7,881 nt of DNA from Candidatus Woesearchaeota archaeon (GCA_003562145.1 PWWA01000092.1:1-7881); one strand, 5' to 3'. Counted from the stretch's first letter, positions 1 through 5,711 are shown. Notes: generated by a model not told the origin, from the letters alone. Numbers and translations: made by a program.

Positions 1-57
1 AAGGGAATCAAGCGGGTTTATTCGTGGGAAGAAGCGGTTAAGGCTATTTTATCATAA
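1..57 (+). CDS. C-terminal fragment of a protein, possibly a glycosyltransferase
   Basis: The window opens inside a reading frame that ends with TAA at 55-57. Only the last 18 residues are visible (KGIKRVYSWEEAVKAILS). A terminal Tyr-Ser-Trp-Glu followed by a short amphipathic helix resembles the end of many GT-B fold (GT4-type) glycosyltransferases, where a 'sWe' motif precedes the last helix. That is resemblance over a very short stretch and not a firm assignment. The frame is open to the left edge, so the gene is truncated by the window and not by mutation. The next gene has its own TATA-like box immediately after this stop, so the two need not share a transcript. Confidence 0.35.
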   Translation, partial: KGIKRVYSWEEAVKAILS

Positions 58-67
58 TTTTTATATG
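58..67 (+). promoter_or_regulatory. TATA-box-like promoter element for the 133-aa gene
   Basis: The A/T block TTTTTATATG lies directly behind the upstream stop codon. Its centre is about 27 bases before the GTG at 90. In archaea a TATA box sits about 25 bases upstream of the transcription start, so the transcript would begin at or near the start codon (leaderless). No Shine-Dalgarno sequence precedes the GTG, which agrees with this reading. Confidence 0.5.
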
Positions 68-89
68 TCTTGCAATAATACTTGTATTT

Positions 90-491
90 GTGGACTTGGA
101 TAAGGCGGGGAGAAAGCTTGGTTTGCTGGAAAAACGGGTTTGTGACTTGAGGGAGCGCTACGCGCCGCGCCATGGAAGCTCTTTTTATCATTTAACCGGC
201 AACTTGTTGTTTTCTTTGTCTGGAACAATCAATTTTTTGCTTAAGATGCCTCGGTGCGAGCATAAAGGATTTGAGCGTGGGCTTATAAGGGATTATGCTT
301 CTTTGTACAGGTACGTTTCTTGGTTGGAAGAAGATAAGGATTTTAGGGATGCTGAGATGGGTTCGATGCATGGCTACTTGGGGGAGAGGGGTTTTAGTGA
401 AGATGCTGTCTTGGCGTTGCAGGGCAAGCCTTGTGATTACGTGTATAGAGCCCTAAAAACACTGCTTCAGTGTACTAAATATGGCTTCTAG
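90..491 (+). CDS. Uncharacterised 133-residue protein
   Basis: I do not recognise this protein. It starts at GTG 90, chosen because the TATA-like box lies about 27 bases upstream and no in-frame ATG or Shine-Dalgarno sequence precedes it. It is mainly helical by composition, with a basic N-terminal segment (residues 5-28), an Ser/Leu/Phe-rich stretch (about 30-52) too short and polar for a clear membrane segment, and a Tyr/Trp-containing acidic helix (about 70-88). Four cysteines (18, 56, 115, 127) are scattered without a CxxC pattern. About two thirds of the first 40 codons end in G or T, which supports real coding in this frame and contrasts with several neighbours. The function is unknown, and the adjacent possible glycosyltransferase is too short to give context. 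Confidence 0.6.
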   Translation: MDLDKAGRKLGLLEKRVCDLRERYAPRHGSSFYHLTGNLLFSLSGTINFLLKMPRCEHKGFERGLIRDYASLYRYVSWLEEDKDFRDAEMGSMHGYLGERGFSEDAVLALQGKPCDYVYRALKTLLQCTKYGF

Positions 492-500
492 TTTAGAAAA

Positions 501-510
501 GTATATAAAG
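501..510 (+). promoter_or_regulatory. TATA-box-like promoter element for the SpoIIM-family gene
   Basis: GTATATAAAG is a close match to the archaeal TATA consensus. It lies in the 43-base gap between the 133-residue gene and the ATG at 535, with its centre about 29 bases before that ATG. The spacing implies a leaderless mRNA and no Shine-Dalgarno sequence is present. Confidence 0.65.
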
Positions 511-534
511 GCATTTGGCGGGTTGTCCTAGCAT

Positions 535-1416
535 ATGGTACTAGAATCCCTGATGACACCGGCAAAGGCTGAGCAGAGGCGCTACTTAATGCTATGCTTC
601 GGCTTCCTTGTAAGCATAGTAGCTGGACTAATTACTTACGCCATTTTTATCGGTACAAACCTAGAGGCATATGCTACAATAGCCATAGTCTTCTTTACAG
701 CACTCGCATGCGTCCCACTAATGTACAACATTATTAAGTACGAGGAAGAAAAAGACTTGCAGGACTTGAAAGAAACCTTGCTGCTAAAAGAGCACGGCAA
801 GGCCTTAGCATCTTTCATGTACTTATTTGTAGGCATCACGGTTGGGCTGACACTTCTTTTCGTGGTCCTGCCATGGGAAACCACAAGCACTTTTTTTTCC
901 TCTCAGCTAGACACCCTTTCCATTATAAGGAGCGGCTCCAATACTACAGGCATGGTTACCGCTGAGCAAGTCGAGCTGTTCGGAAAGATTTTTTTTAACA
1001 ACGTAATGGTACTCGTCGTCGCAGTCTTGTTTTCTTTTATCTACGGGGCTGGCGCAATCTTTGTCTTGACGTGGAACGCAAGCGTTATCGCGAGCGCCAT
1101 CGGCAGCTTTATCAGGAGCAACCTTGCATTGTATTCTGACCTTGTCGGCCTGCAGGCCGTCGCAAAGTACTTCCATATTATCAGCATTGGCCTACTGAAG
1201 TATTCCCTTCACGGGATACCTGAAATATTAGCGTATTTCACTGCAGCCCTAGCCGGAGGAATCATAAGCGTAGCAGTGATCAGGCATGACTTTGGGACTG
1301 CTAAGTTCGAGCACATCATACTGGATAGCGCGGACTTATTGCTGATCAGCCTTGGCTTATTATTCGTGGCAGGTATCTTAGAAGTCTGGGTTACCCCTAT
1401 TTTCTTCCCGTTTTAG
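535..1416 (+). CDS. SpoIIM/DUF95-family integral membrane protein
   Basis: A 293-residue polytopic protein of the stage II sporulation protein M (DUF95) family, common in archaea that do not sporulate. The N-terminus MVLESL...P.KAE matches the usual start of archaeal members, which supports ATG 535 over Met7. Likely membrane segments lie at about 19-39, 46-66, 92-113, 153-178, 206-224, 228-248 and 267-288. Family signatures visible are the Asn pair with a following Gly-rich helix (FFNNV...GAGAIF, 154-176), an Asn after it (181), HGIPE (226-230) at the start of the next helix, and the closing EVWVTP (283-288). A polar loop at 114-150 separates the two halves. In bacteria SpoIIM works with SpoIID/SpoIIP in the cell wall; neither is visible here, and the archaeal role is unknown. 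Its stop overlaps the stop of the convergent downstream gene. Confidence 0.88.
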   Translation: MVLESLMTPAKAEQRRYLMLCFGFLVSIVAGLITYAIFIGTNLEAYATIAIVFFTALACVPLMYNIIKYEEEKDLQDLKETLLLKEHGKALASFMYLFVGITVGLTLLFVVLPWETTSTFFSSQLDTLSIIRSGSNTTGMVTAEQVELFGKIFFNNVMVLVVAVLFSFIYGAGAIFVLTWNASVIASAIGSFIRSNLALYSDLVGLQAVAKYFHIISIGLLKYSLHGIPEILAYFTAALAGGIISVAVIRHDFGTAKFEHIILDSADLLLISLGLLFVAGILEVWVTPIFFPF

Positions 1417-2045
1417 AGTATTTTTAGCTTGCCAGGCCTTATCTCGTAGATTTCCCCTTCGTTGACCAGGTTTTGTATGTGTTTTTCCGCTTTTTTCACG
1501 CCTGATTTTTTTATTATTGCTTCTGTGTCTGCACCGTCTCCTTTGTCGAGCTGCTTTATTGCTTCCAGGATTTTTAGTGGCTCATTATCCATGTATTCCT
1601 CCTGTACTGGCGCTTGCTGCGTTTCTTTTGGCTTTTCATCAATTGCTTTTTTTATGGGTATTTCGTATTTGCTTATGCTCAGCTCTTTTTTTCTGTGCTC
1701 TATCCATTTGTTGTTCGCTATTTTTCTTATTATATCTGGCACGAGGTATCTTTCGTTGTTGTATTCCCTTGGGCGGGCTATTAGGAGTATTATGTCTCCT
1801 ATGCTTAGGTTGTCTGCTTTTTCGGGTTCTGAGAAGAGGCGTATGTTTATTTTGCTGGTTCCGTCGTCAATGGTTATGGTGTTGGTTTCCTTGGAGATTA
1901 TGGTTGCGAGGATGTTTACACGGCTTATTTTCTTGTCGTGTATTTCTATGTAATTGGGCTCCCAGCCTGGCTTTTGGATGTAGTTCCCTTCCAGGATTTG
2001 TTTTATGGTGCATTTGATGGCGGTTTGTCTTTTTATGTCTGGCAT
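1413..2045 (-). CDS. RPA32-like OB-fold and winged-helix single-stranded-DNA-binding protein
   Basis: A 210-residue soluble protein likely to bind single-stranded DNA as a small subunit or relative of archaeal replication protein A. An OB-fold is visible at about residues 38-115: a strand with SRVNILATI, then ITIDDGTSKINIRLF (57-71), the turn LSIGDIILLIARPREY (80-95), and a last strand leading into a helix with Trp114. A charged, Pro/Gln-rich linker (about 125-150) leads to a C-terminal winged helix (about 155-210, with KGDGADTEAII and GEIYEIRPGKLKIL). OB plus linker plus winged helix is the RPA32 arrangement, and in RPA32 that last domain recruits repair proteins. No zinc finger is seen. The start is ATG 2045, about 26 bases after a TATA-like box. 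Wobble positions are rich in A and C. An alternative is a general OB-fold RNA-binding protein. Confidence 0.75.
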   Translation of the reverse strand: MPDIKRQTAIKCTIKQILEGNYIQKPGWEPNYIEIHDKKISRVNILATIISKETNTITIDDGTSKINIRLFSEPEKADNLSIGDIILLIARPREYNNERYLVPDIIRKIANNKWIEHRKKELSISKYEIPIKKAIDEKPKETQQAPVQEEYMDNEPLKILEAIKQLDKGDGADTEAIIKKSGVKKAEKHIQNLVNEGEIYEIRPGKLKIL

Positions 2046-2066
2046 GTTTTATGGTATTGCTGCGTG

Positions 2067-2076
2067 GTTTATATGT
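2067..2076 (-). promoter_or_regulatory. TATA-box-like promoter element for the RPA-like gene
   Basis: On the minus strand the sequence CATATAAAC is centred about 26 bases before the ATG at 2045. This again implies a leaderless transcript. It lies downstream of the T-run terminator of the preceding minus-strand gene, so the RPA-like gene is probably its own transcription unit. Confidence 0.6.
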
Positions 2077-2123
2077 GTTTTTTTCAACACACAATTATCT
2101 TCCATATGGCTAATAATTGTTCT

Positions 2124-2140
2124 AAAAAAAAAAGAAAAAA
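2124..2140 (-). terminator. T6-C-T10 terminator after the tandem-repeat gene
   Basis: On the minus strand a run of six T, one C and ten T starts 10 bases after the stop codon at 2151. Archaeal RNA polymerase terminates on such U-tracts without needing a hairpin, assisted by the FttA/aCPSF1 nuclease. No stem precedes it. The same 17-base pattern recurs at 5692-5708. Confidence 0.75.
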
Positions 2141-2150
2141 TGAAGCAGGA

Positions 2151-2387
2151 TTACTTCCTGCCCCTAGCCATCTTAGCCCTGGAAACATCTCCGTGCTTAT
2201 CAACGAAGTACAAATAACCAGATTCCTTCCTAACGCCTACTTTCGCCACTTTCTCCGGCTTGCCCTTCTTTCCTTTCCTGCTGCCACCCCTGGCCATCTT
2301 AGCCCGGGAAATATCTCCTTGCTTGTCGACAAAGTAAAGATACCCGTCCGCTTTCCTAACTCCTGCTTTTGCTACTTTCTGAGCCAT
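2151..2387 (-). CDS. Small basic protein of two tandem 32-residue repeats
   Basis: A 78-residue, Lys/Arg-rich soluble protein built from two copies of one unit, residues 3-34 and 45-76, joined by a basic linker (SRKGKKGKP). The units match at 26 of 32 positions. The shared core is KVAK.GVRK..GYLYFVDK followed by GD.SRAKMARG. The alternation of aromatic and polar residues suggests a small beta-hairpin module with basic ends, which would fit nucleic-acid or ribosome binding, but no known fold is recognised. I recall similar short, often duplicated hypothetical proteins from DPANN and CPR genomes; this is unverified memory. The start ATG 2387 follows a G-rich Shine-Dalgarno-like stretch and a TATA box at 2441-2450, giving a leader of about 30 bases, unlike the leaderless neighbours. 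A strong T-run terminator follows, so it is a single-gene unit. Confidence 0.8.
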   Translation of the reverse strand: MAQKVAKAGVRKADGYLYFVDKQGDISRAKMARGGSRKGKKGKPEKVAKVGVRKESGYLYFVDKHGDVSRAKMARGRK

Positions 2388-2397
2388 TTTTCGTTTA

Positions 2398-2406
2398 CAC
2401 CCCCCT
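2398..2406 (-). promoter_or_regulatory. G-rich Shine-Dalgarno-like site of the tandem-repeat gene
   Basis: The minus strand reads AGGGGGGTG and then ten bases to the ATG at 2387. GGTG can pair with the 3' end of 16S rRNA, and the site falls within the leader predicted from the TATA box at 2441-2450. The run of six G is unusual but acceptable for a ribosome binding site. Confidence 0.45.
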
Positions 2407-2440
2407 CAATAGTGTTCTTCCTCTAACGCTGAACTAATAA

Positions 2441-2450
2441 GTATATAAAT
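2441..2450 (-). promoter_or_regulatory. TATA-box-like promoter element for the tandem-repeat gene
   Basis: The minus strand reads ATTTATATAC, a good archaeal TATA box. It is about 58 bases before the ATG at 2387, so transcription would start near 2420 and leave a leader of about 30 bases. It is divergent from the promoter at 2503-2512. Confidence 0.6.
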
Positions 2451-2468
2451 GTTTTGATTTTATCGAGG

Positions 2469-2485
2469 AGAAACGCAAAGTTTCT
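2469..2485. promoter_or_regulatory. Palindrome between divergent promoters (candidate operator)
   Basis: AGAAAC and its exact complement GTTTCT are separated by the five bases GCAAA. The palindrome lies between the minus-strand TATA box at 2441-2450 and the plus-strand TATA box at 2503-2512, the usual place for a site controlling both. A further AGAAAC occurs at 2511-2516, just behind the plus-strand TATA box. It could equally be a chance inverted repeat or an RNA hairpin outside both transcripts. Confidence 0.3.
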
Positions 2486-2502
2486 GGTCAGAGCCACAAA
2501 AA

Positions 2503-2512
2503 ATATTTATAG
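2503..2512 (+). promoter_or_regulatory. TATA-box-like promoter element for the 90-aa membrane protein gene
   Basis: ATATTTATAG is centred about 29 bases before the ATG at 2537. No Shine-Dalgarno sequence is seen between it and the start, so the mRNA is probably leaderless. Confidence 0.6.
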
Positions 2513-2536
2513 AAACCAAGAAAAACAACCAAATAA

Positions 2537-2809
2537 ATGCTGCTACTAAAAATAATGGGCCTAATGGACATACTAGCAGGAATAACCCTGATATTATACC
2601 ACTACGAGCTAATACCACTCCGAATCCTAATCGCATTCCTATTATACTTACTCATAAAATCCATAGTGTTCATAGGAGACCTCGCAAGCGCAATAGAACT
2701 AGGCATAAGCATATACTTCATAATCATAATATTCTTCCCAATAACAATATTCACCTTTATCGCAACAATATACTTATTCCAAAAAGGAATAACATCCTTC
2801 TTCTCATAA
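2537..2809 (+). CDS. Small integral membrane protein, 90 residues, unknown function
   Basis: An uncharacterised, very hydrophobic protein with three or four membrane segments at about residues 3-22, 26-48 and 50-82 (the last may be two short helices). Short polar breaks carry His22, Glu24, Arg29, Lys41, Asp48 and Glu54. The opening KIMGLMDILAGI...YHYELIPLRI resembles a family of small archaeal membrane proteins of unknown role that I recall only as hypothetical. ATG 2537 was chosen because the TATA box lies about 29 bases upstream; Met7 at 2555 is possible. Codon use is extreme: only 8 of 90 codons end in G or T, three of them ATG. The stop is four bases from the stop of the convergent gene. 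Confidence 0.7.
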   Translation: MLLLKIMGLMDILAGITLILYHYELIPLRILIAFLLYLLIKSIVFIGDLASAIELGISIYFIIIIFFPITIFTFIATIYLFQKGITSFFS

Positions 2810-2813
2810 AAAC

Positions 2814-3569
2814 CTAAACATCCTTCTTAACATACATCCTAAGAACAAAAACCACTAACCCAGCAAGAAGCAAAGCCAAAACATAAGAAACCCAGCTAAA
2901 AAGCAAAAGCAACAACAAGAAAAACAAAGAGAAAAAAAACGTGAAAAGCCAGAACCACACAGACTTCATAAAAATATTCGCGCCATTACTATAAGGCAAA
3001 GGCAACGAAGAGAAAAACAATATTAACGCAGAAACATAAATACCAGCCCTAAAAAACTCTGATTCAGTCAACAAGAACAAAGGCTGCAAAACCAACAGCG
3101 AAAACAAAACCAAAGCAAGAGGCCCTGCAACACCGACAAGGAACAAGTCCTTCATCCCAATCGCCTGCCTGAACTTCCCAAGCCTAAGCCTAGGAATAAC
3201 CTCCAAATGAAAAGTCCCAAGATAAATAAGCGGAACCAAAAAATAAGGATGAAACAAAGCCATCGTATAAAAAGAAACAAATAAAGCAATAAAAGGCCCG
3301 AAACGCCAAATAGAAAAAGTCGCATTGCACCCCAAGAACAACGACATTGTCTTCTGGCCAACCAAGAAAATAGAATAAAGCAACGCGAAAAAGAAAAGGG
3401 TAACAACAAAGCCACCCACCTCACCATAACTAATATACCCAGCCAAGCCCAGGAACAGGAAAGATATGCCCGCAGAAACCGCCACGGTCAGCACGAACAA
3501 ACCTAGCTCTTTCCCAGTATAATTGAATGAGTTCCTAAAAGCATATCCAAGCTTCGAAGTCGGGTTCAC
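2814..3569 (-). CDS. Polytopic membrane protein resembling an M50 site-2 protease without the catalytic motif
   Basis: A 251-residue protein with about six membrane segments (roughly 20-42, 48-70, 88-116, 140-166, 172-190, 203-241). The order of VGVAGPLAL (about 145-153) and, after a hydrophobic helix, SLPLPYSNGANIF (about 188-200) echoes the AGPLAN and NLLPIPPLDG motifs of archaeal M50 intramembrane metalloproteases. The HExxH zinc motif expected in the first half is absent, and the aspartate ligand of the LDG motif is replaced here by Asn. If the relationship is real this is a catalytically dead homologue; otherwise it is an unrelated membrane protein. It starts at GTG 3569, supported by a TATA box 25 bases upstream and no in-frame ATG. 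The frame is rich in codons ending in T or G. Confidence 0.5.
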   Translation of the reverse strand: MNPTSKLGYAFRNSFNYTGKELGLFVLTVAVSAGISFLFLGLAGYISYGEVGGFVVTLFFFALLYSIFLVGQKTMSLFLGCNATFSIWRFGPFIALFVSFYTMALFHPYFLVPLIYLGTFHLEVIPRLRLGKFRQAIGMKDLFLVGVAGPLALVLFSLLVLQPLFLLTESEFFRAGIYVSALILFFSSLPLPYSNGANIFMKSVWFWLFTFFFSLFFLLLLLLFSWVSYVLALLLAGLVVFVLRMYVKKDV

Positions 3570-3589
3570 AAAACATAAAATCAGCGTTG

Positions 3590-3600
3590 TTATATAAAAA
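3590..3600 (-). promoter_or_regulatory. TATA-box-like promoter element for the M50-like gene
   Basis: The minus strand reads TTTTTATATAA, centred about 25 bases before the GTG at 3569, again pointing to a leaderless message and supporting the GTG as the true start. Its T-run is also 17 bases past the stop of the upstream TraB-family gene and may help end that transcript. Confidence 0.6.
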
Positions 3601-3616
3601 ATTAGTGTTTTAAGCC

Positions 3617-4303
3617 TTAAGATAAGTTAGAAGCAATCAATGAATCTATATCTTTCACCAAGCCATCAGAATGCCCCGCGCCTATAACAACTAAGAGCCT
3701 TTCATCAGGATTATTCCTCAGCATCAAGAATATCCGCTTAGCCATTACCTTGTTCCTGTCATCAACCAGCACCTTGTAAAGCCCCGGATACCTTTTTCTC
3801 ATCTCGCCAAGCACTTTTTTTATGACCTCATCTTCAGGTATCTTAGTAAGGTCCATTCTTAGCCCGCTCTTCCTGGAAAACGGGGACAATAACAAGTCCA
3901 ATACATGCCTTGCTTTCTCCCTAAAGCTTACATTCTTGCTCATATTCCTCAAAGTTATTGTTACGTCCTGGTCTATGAGTGCAAGCTTTAACTTGTTTTT
4001 CTTTGCAAGCTCTGCTCCCAGAAGCATTTCACTCCCAGGCACGATACCGGATAAATTACCTATCTTCTTCTGTACAATCCTTCCAATAACTGAGAAAACA
4101 TAGCCGGTTATGCCTATCCTCGAGGCCATCAACGGATTAATACTCGATTTTTTCTTTGATAGCAATCCTTCAAGCCTCGCCCTGTCTAGCTCCAGGCAAA
4201 TAATAGTTGGCTTGAAATCCGCAAAAGCATTTTTTATCCGCTCATGGGATTGCCTTGACACGTGGCTTGTGCCAACAATCCTTATCCTTGCCTTGTAATC
4301 CAT
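3617..4303 (-). CDS. TraB/PrgY-family protein, short soluble form
   Basis: A 228-residue member of the TraB/PrgY (Tiki/GumN-related) superfamily, a putative metal-dependent protease-like fold. Motifs in order: GTSHVS (11-16), the family's GTaHvS signature; CLELD (36-40); GSEM (90-93); IDQD (110-113); VDDRNKVM (180-187), corresponding to the usual ERD..M; and GAGH (208-211). These His, Glu and Asp residues are those thought to form the active or metal site. Archaeal relatives are usually longer, with C-terminal membrane helices; this protein ends soon after GAGH and has no clear membrane segment. In Enterococcus, PrgY/TraB limits a peptide pheromone, and the archaeal substrate is unknown. ATG 4303 lies about 27 bases after a TATA-like box. 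Confidence 0.85.
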   Translation of the reverse strand: MDYKARIRIVGTSHVSRQSHERIKNAFADFKPTIICLELDRARLEGLLSKKKSSINPLMASRIGITGYVFSVIGRIVQKKIGNLSGIVPGSEMLLGAELAKKNKLKLALIDQDVTITLRNMSKNVSFREKARHVLDLLLSPFSRKSGLRMDLTKIPEDEVIKKVLGEMRKRYPGLYKVLVDDRNKVMAKRIFLMLRNNPDERLLVVIGAGHSDGLVKDIDSLIASNLS

Positions 4304-4320
4304 TCTTGTAGTACTTGAAC

Positions 4321-4333
4321 TTTAATTAAATAG
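4321..4333 (-). promoter_or_regulatory. TATA-box-like promoter element for the TraB-family gene
   Basis: The minus strand reads CTATTTAATTAAA in the 39-base gap after the 138-residue gene, centred about 25-27 bases before the ATG at 4303. It is a weaker match than the other boxes, but no Shine-Dalgarno sequence precedes the ATG, so a leaderless start is the simplest reading. Confidence 0.45.
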
Positions 4334-4342
4334 GTTTTGGAA

Positions 4343-4759
4343 TTATTTCTCTGGCTTTTTAGCGTAGAAGTTTAGCTTTGCCTCGAGTTCGCCGCCACTA
4401 TGCATATACCTGATAAGGCACACATTGGACTTGTTTTCCGAGAAAGACGTTCTTACATATTTTATTATGCTGTCCTTGTATTCCTTGATAAGGGTTGCCA
4501 TCTCCAAGTATTCCTTGTACGCAGTCCGGGGAAGCTTGCCCTTATAGTTTTTCAGCAACGGCTCAATTTTTTCCTGCAGCGCATCATTGTCTTCAGGCTT
4601 GCCTTTTTTCAGTGTTTTCTCCTCTATTGGCTTGTACGCCTTGCTTTCCAATACCAGGTCTTTATAGAATGAAAACCTGTTATCGTACTGGTCTACTATA
4701 GTTTCTGAAATATGTATGGATTCGTCGCTGAATATATCATCAATCGTTTGTTCTGCCAT
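4343..4759 (-). CDS. Uncharacterised 138-residue protein co-transcribed with the TrmB-type regulator
   Basis: I do not recognise this protein. It is soluble, strongly charged and probably helical: an acidic N-terminal segment (residues 1-25), a Lys/Glu-rich middle (40-75) with coiled-coil-like spacing, then a helix-rich region (76-110) and a short C-terminal part with RYMHSGGELEAKLNFYAKK, which may be a beta-hairpin. One cysteine only, no membrane segment. ATG 4759 lies 12 bases after the stop of the TrmB-family gene, and a weak Shine-Dalgarno sequence (GTGA, six bases upstream) is present, so the two are almost certainly one operon. This pairing suggests a partner or target of the regulator, but nothing in the sequence says which. 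Confidence 0.65.
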   Translation of the reverse strand: MAEQTIDDIFSDESIHISETIVDQYDNRFSFYKDLVLESKAYKPIEEKTLKKGKPEDNDALQEKIEPLLKNYKGKLPRTAYKEYLEMATLIKEYKDSIIKYVRTSFSENKSNVCLIRYMHSGGELEAKLNFYAKKPEK

Positions 4760-4771
4760 AATCTCACAGGA

Positions 4772-5569
4772 TTACGCTTTTACTTTTATGGCTTTCCACG
4801 CCAAGTCAAATAATTGGGATAACGCATTTGCAAAGAAATCTGTGTTAACCCAAATACCCACGTCGTACCCCTCGTGAACATCTGCATCGTGCGCCATCAT
4901 GAATAAAATCGATGAATTGTCCGAGATGCAAAACCTTGCCTTTAAGTCCACGCTTCTTATCTCAGCTATTTTTCTAAGCTCTTTTATGGCATCTGTCTCC
5001 TTTGTAATCGGGGCAGCGATTCTTATCGTAACTCCTCTTTCCTTGGCTTTCCTTAAGTTCCTTATAAAAAAGTCTGCTTTCCTCTTAAGGCCTTCCTCTG
5101 TCGTTACAATTACCAGGCTTTTCTCTGATTCTTTTATCATCATGTTTAAGTGATCGTACAAGTTGCTTCTTCCCTTTACGCTCCCAGATAATTCAGTGGG
5201 GTCTAATAGCTCTACACCGTGCGTGTGCAATGCAGTTAAGTCGCTTAGGATATCCGTGTTTTTTATCTCGTCAATCATCTTCATGCTTGTCTCAGCTTCC
5301 GTCTTTATGTTTTTCTTGACTCTTTCTATTACTTCTTGGGGTGGTACAGCGATGTATTTGATTGGCTTTCCAAGCTTCATTATGACGAAACCTTTTTTTT
5401 CTAATGATTCGAGGACGTCATAAGACCTGCTCCTCGGAACATTTGCAATATCTGAAAGCTCTCCTGCAGTGCTAACGCCCCTGCTTAGAAGTGCGGTCCA
5501 GATCTTTGCTTCATAGCTGTTGATGCCGAAATCCTTGAGCTTATTTAAAAAGTCTTTTTGCACGATCAT
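4772..5569 (-). CDS. TrmB-family transcriptional regulator
   Basis: A 265-residue archaeal transcription factor of the TrmB family. An N-terminal winged helix-turn-helix spans residues 4-76, with the family pattern INSYEAKIWTALL (16-28), a recognition helix VPRSRSYDVLESLEKKGF (44-61) and a basic wing MKLGKPIKYIAV. A helical linker (77-105) leads to a C-terminal PLD-like effector domain (about 112-260) with SLVIVTTEEG (151-160) and the closing IWVNTDFFANALSQLFDLAW. The start is set at ATG 5569, because the in-frame GTG four codons earlier lies inside a good Shine-Dalgarno sequence (AGGTGA) eight bases before this ATG. TrmB proteins usually sense sugars, but no transporter or sugar gene is nearby, so the effector is unknown. 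It likely controls itself and the following gene. Confidence 0.87.
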   Translation of the reverse strand: MIVQKDFLNKLKDFGINSYEAKIWTALLSRGVSTAGELSDIANVPRSRSYDVLESLEKKGFVIMKLGKPIKYIAVPPQEVIERVKKNIKTEAETSMKMIDEIKNTDILSDLTALHTHGVELLDPTELSGSVKGRSNLYDHLNMMIKESEKSLVIVTTEEGLKRKADFFIRNLRKAKERGVTIRIAAPITKETDAIKELRKIAEIRSVDLKARFCISDNSSILFMMAHDADVHEGYDVGIWVNTDFFANALSQLFDLAWKAIKVKA

Positions 5570-5577
5570 ATTTTGTT

Positions 5578-5583
5578 TCACCT
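5578..5583 (-). promoter_or_regulatory. Shine-Dalgarno site that sets the TrmB-family start
   Basis: The minus strand reads AGGTGA, complementary to the end of archaeal 16S rRNA, eight bases before ATG 5569. The GTG at 5581, which would give a protein four residues longer, is part of this site, so ATG is the better start. A second TATA-like stretch at about 5590-5597 could instead give a leaderless message starting at the same ATG. Confidence 0.65.
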
Positions 5584-5636
5584 GTCTGGATTATAGCGAT
5601 TTTTACTTGACTTGTTACAATCTAGGGGTGAGTAAT

Positions 5637-5659
5637 ACAAACCAATTTATAAAGTTTGT
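5637..5659 (-). promoter_or_regulatory. TrmB-family gene promoter: TATA box inside an inverted repeat
   Basis: The minus strand contains TTTATAAATT, a strong TATA box, bracketed by ACAAAC (minus 5659-5654) and GTTTGT (5642-5637): an exact 6-base inverted repeat with 11 bases between. A shorter palindrome, TTGTTACAA at 5612-5620, lies close to the expected transcription start. TrmB-type dimers bind palindromes over promoters, so this is a candidate autoregulatory operator. The resulting leader of about 50 bases would include the Shine-Dalgarno site at 5578-5583. Confidence 0.45.
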
Positions 5660-5691
5660 TGTTATTAGAGAGTGAAAACAAAATCGTGGGT

Positions 5692-5708
5692 AAAAAAAAA
5701 AGAAAAAA
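5692..5708 (-). terminator. T6-C-T10 terminator after eL14
   Basis: On the minus strand six T, one C and ten T begin three bases after the eL14 stop, with no hairpin. This 17-base pattern is the same as at 2124-2140. It should end the ribosomal-protein transcript ahead of the TrmB-family promoter. Confidence 0.75.
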
Positions 5709-5711
5709 TAG

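Noticed and set aside
65..103. Twelve-codon ATG frame with three cysteines before the 133-residue gene
   Set aside because: It overlaps the TATA-like box and the next gene's start, would not be transcribed from the predicted start site, and is too short to support.
551..572. TGATGA followed by CTGA, resembling boxes C and D' of an archaeal C/D guide RNA
   Set aside because: It lies inside the first codons of the SpoIIM-family gene, lacks the second pair of boxes and has no terminal stem; the words are short enough to occur by chance.
890..899. Run of eight T in the SpoIIM gene as a possible frameshift or slippage site
   Set aside because: The frame continues normally through it with the family motifs intact downstream, and no alternative frame gives a sensible product.
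1462..2017. Long open frames on the + strand opposite the RPA-like gene
   Set aside because: They encode Cys/Phe/Leu-rich sequences without domain features and are explained by the A/C-rich wobble positions of the real gene on the minus strand.
1938..2426. Open frame on the + strand spanning the RPA start and the tandem-repeat gene
   Set aside because: It runs across a minus-strand promoter and terminator, and its repeated peptide is only the reverse reading of the duplicated gene.
3611..3621. TTAAGCCTTAA near the TraB stop as a terminator or operator palindrome
   Set aside because: The palindrome is imperfect, short and overlaps the stop codon; it adds nothing beyond A/T richness.
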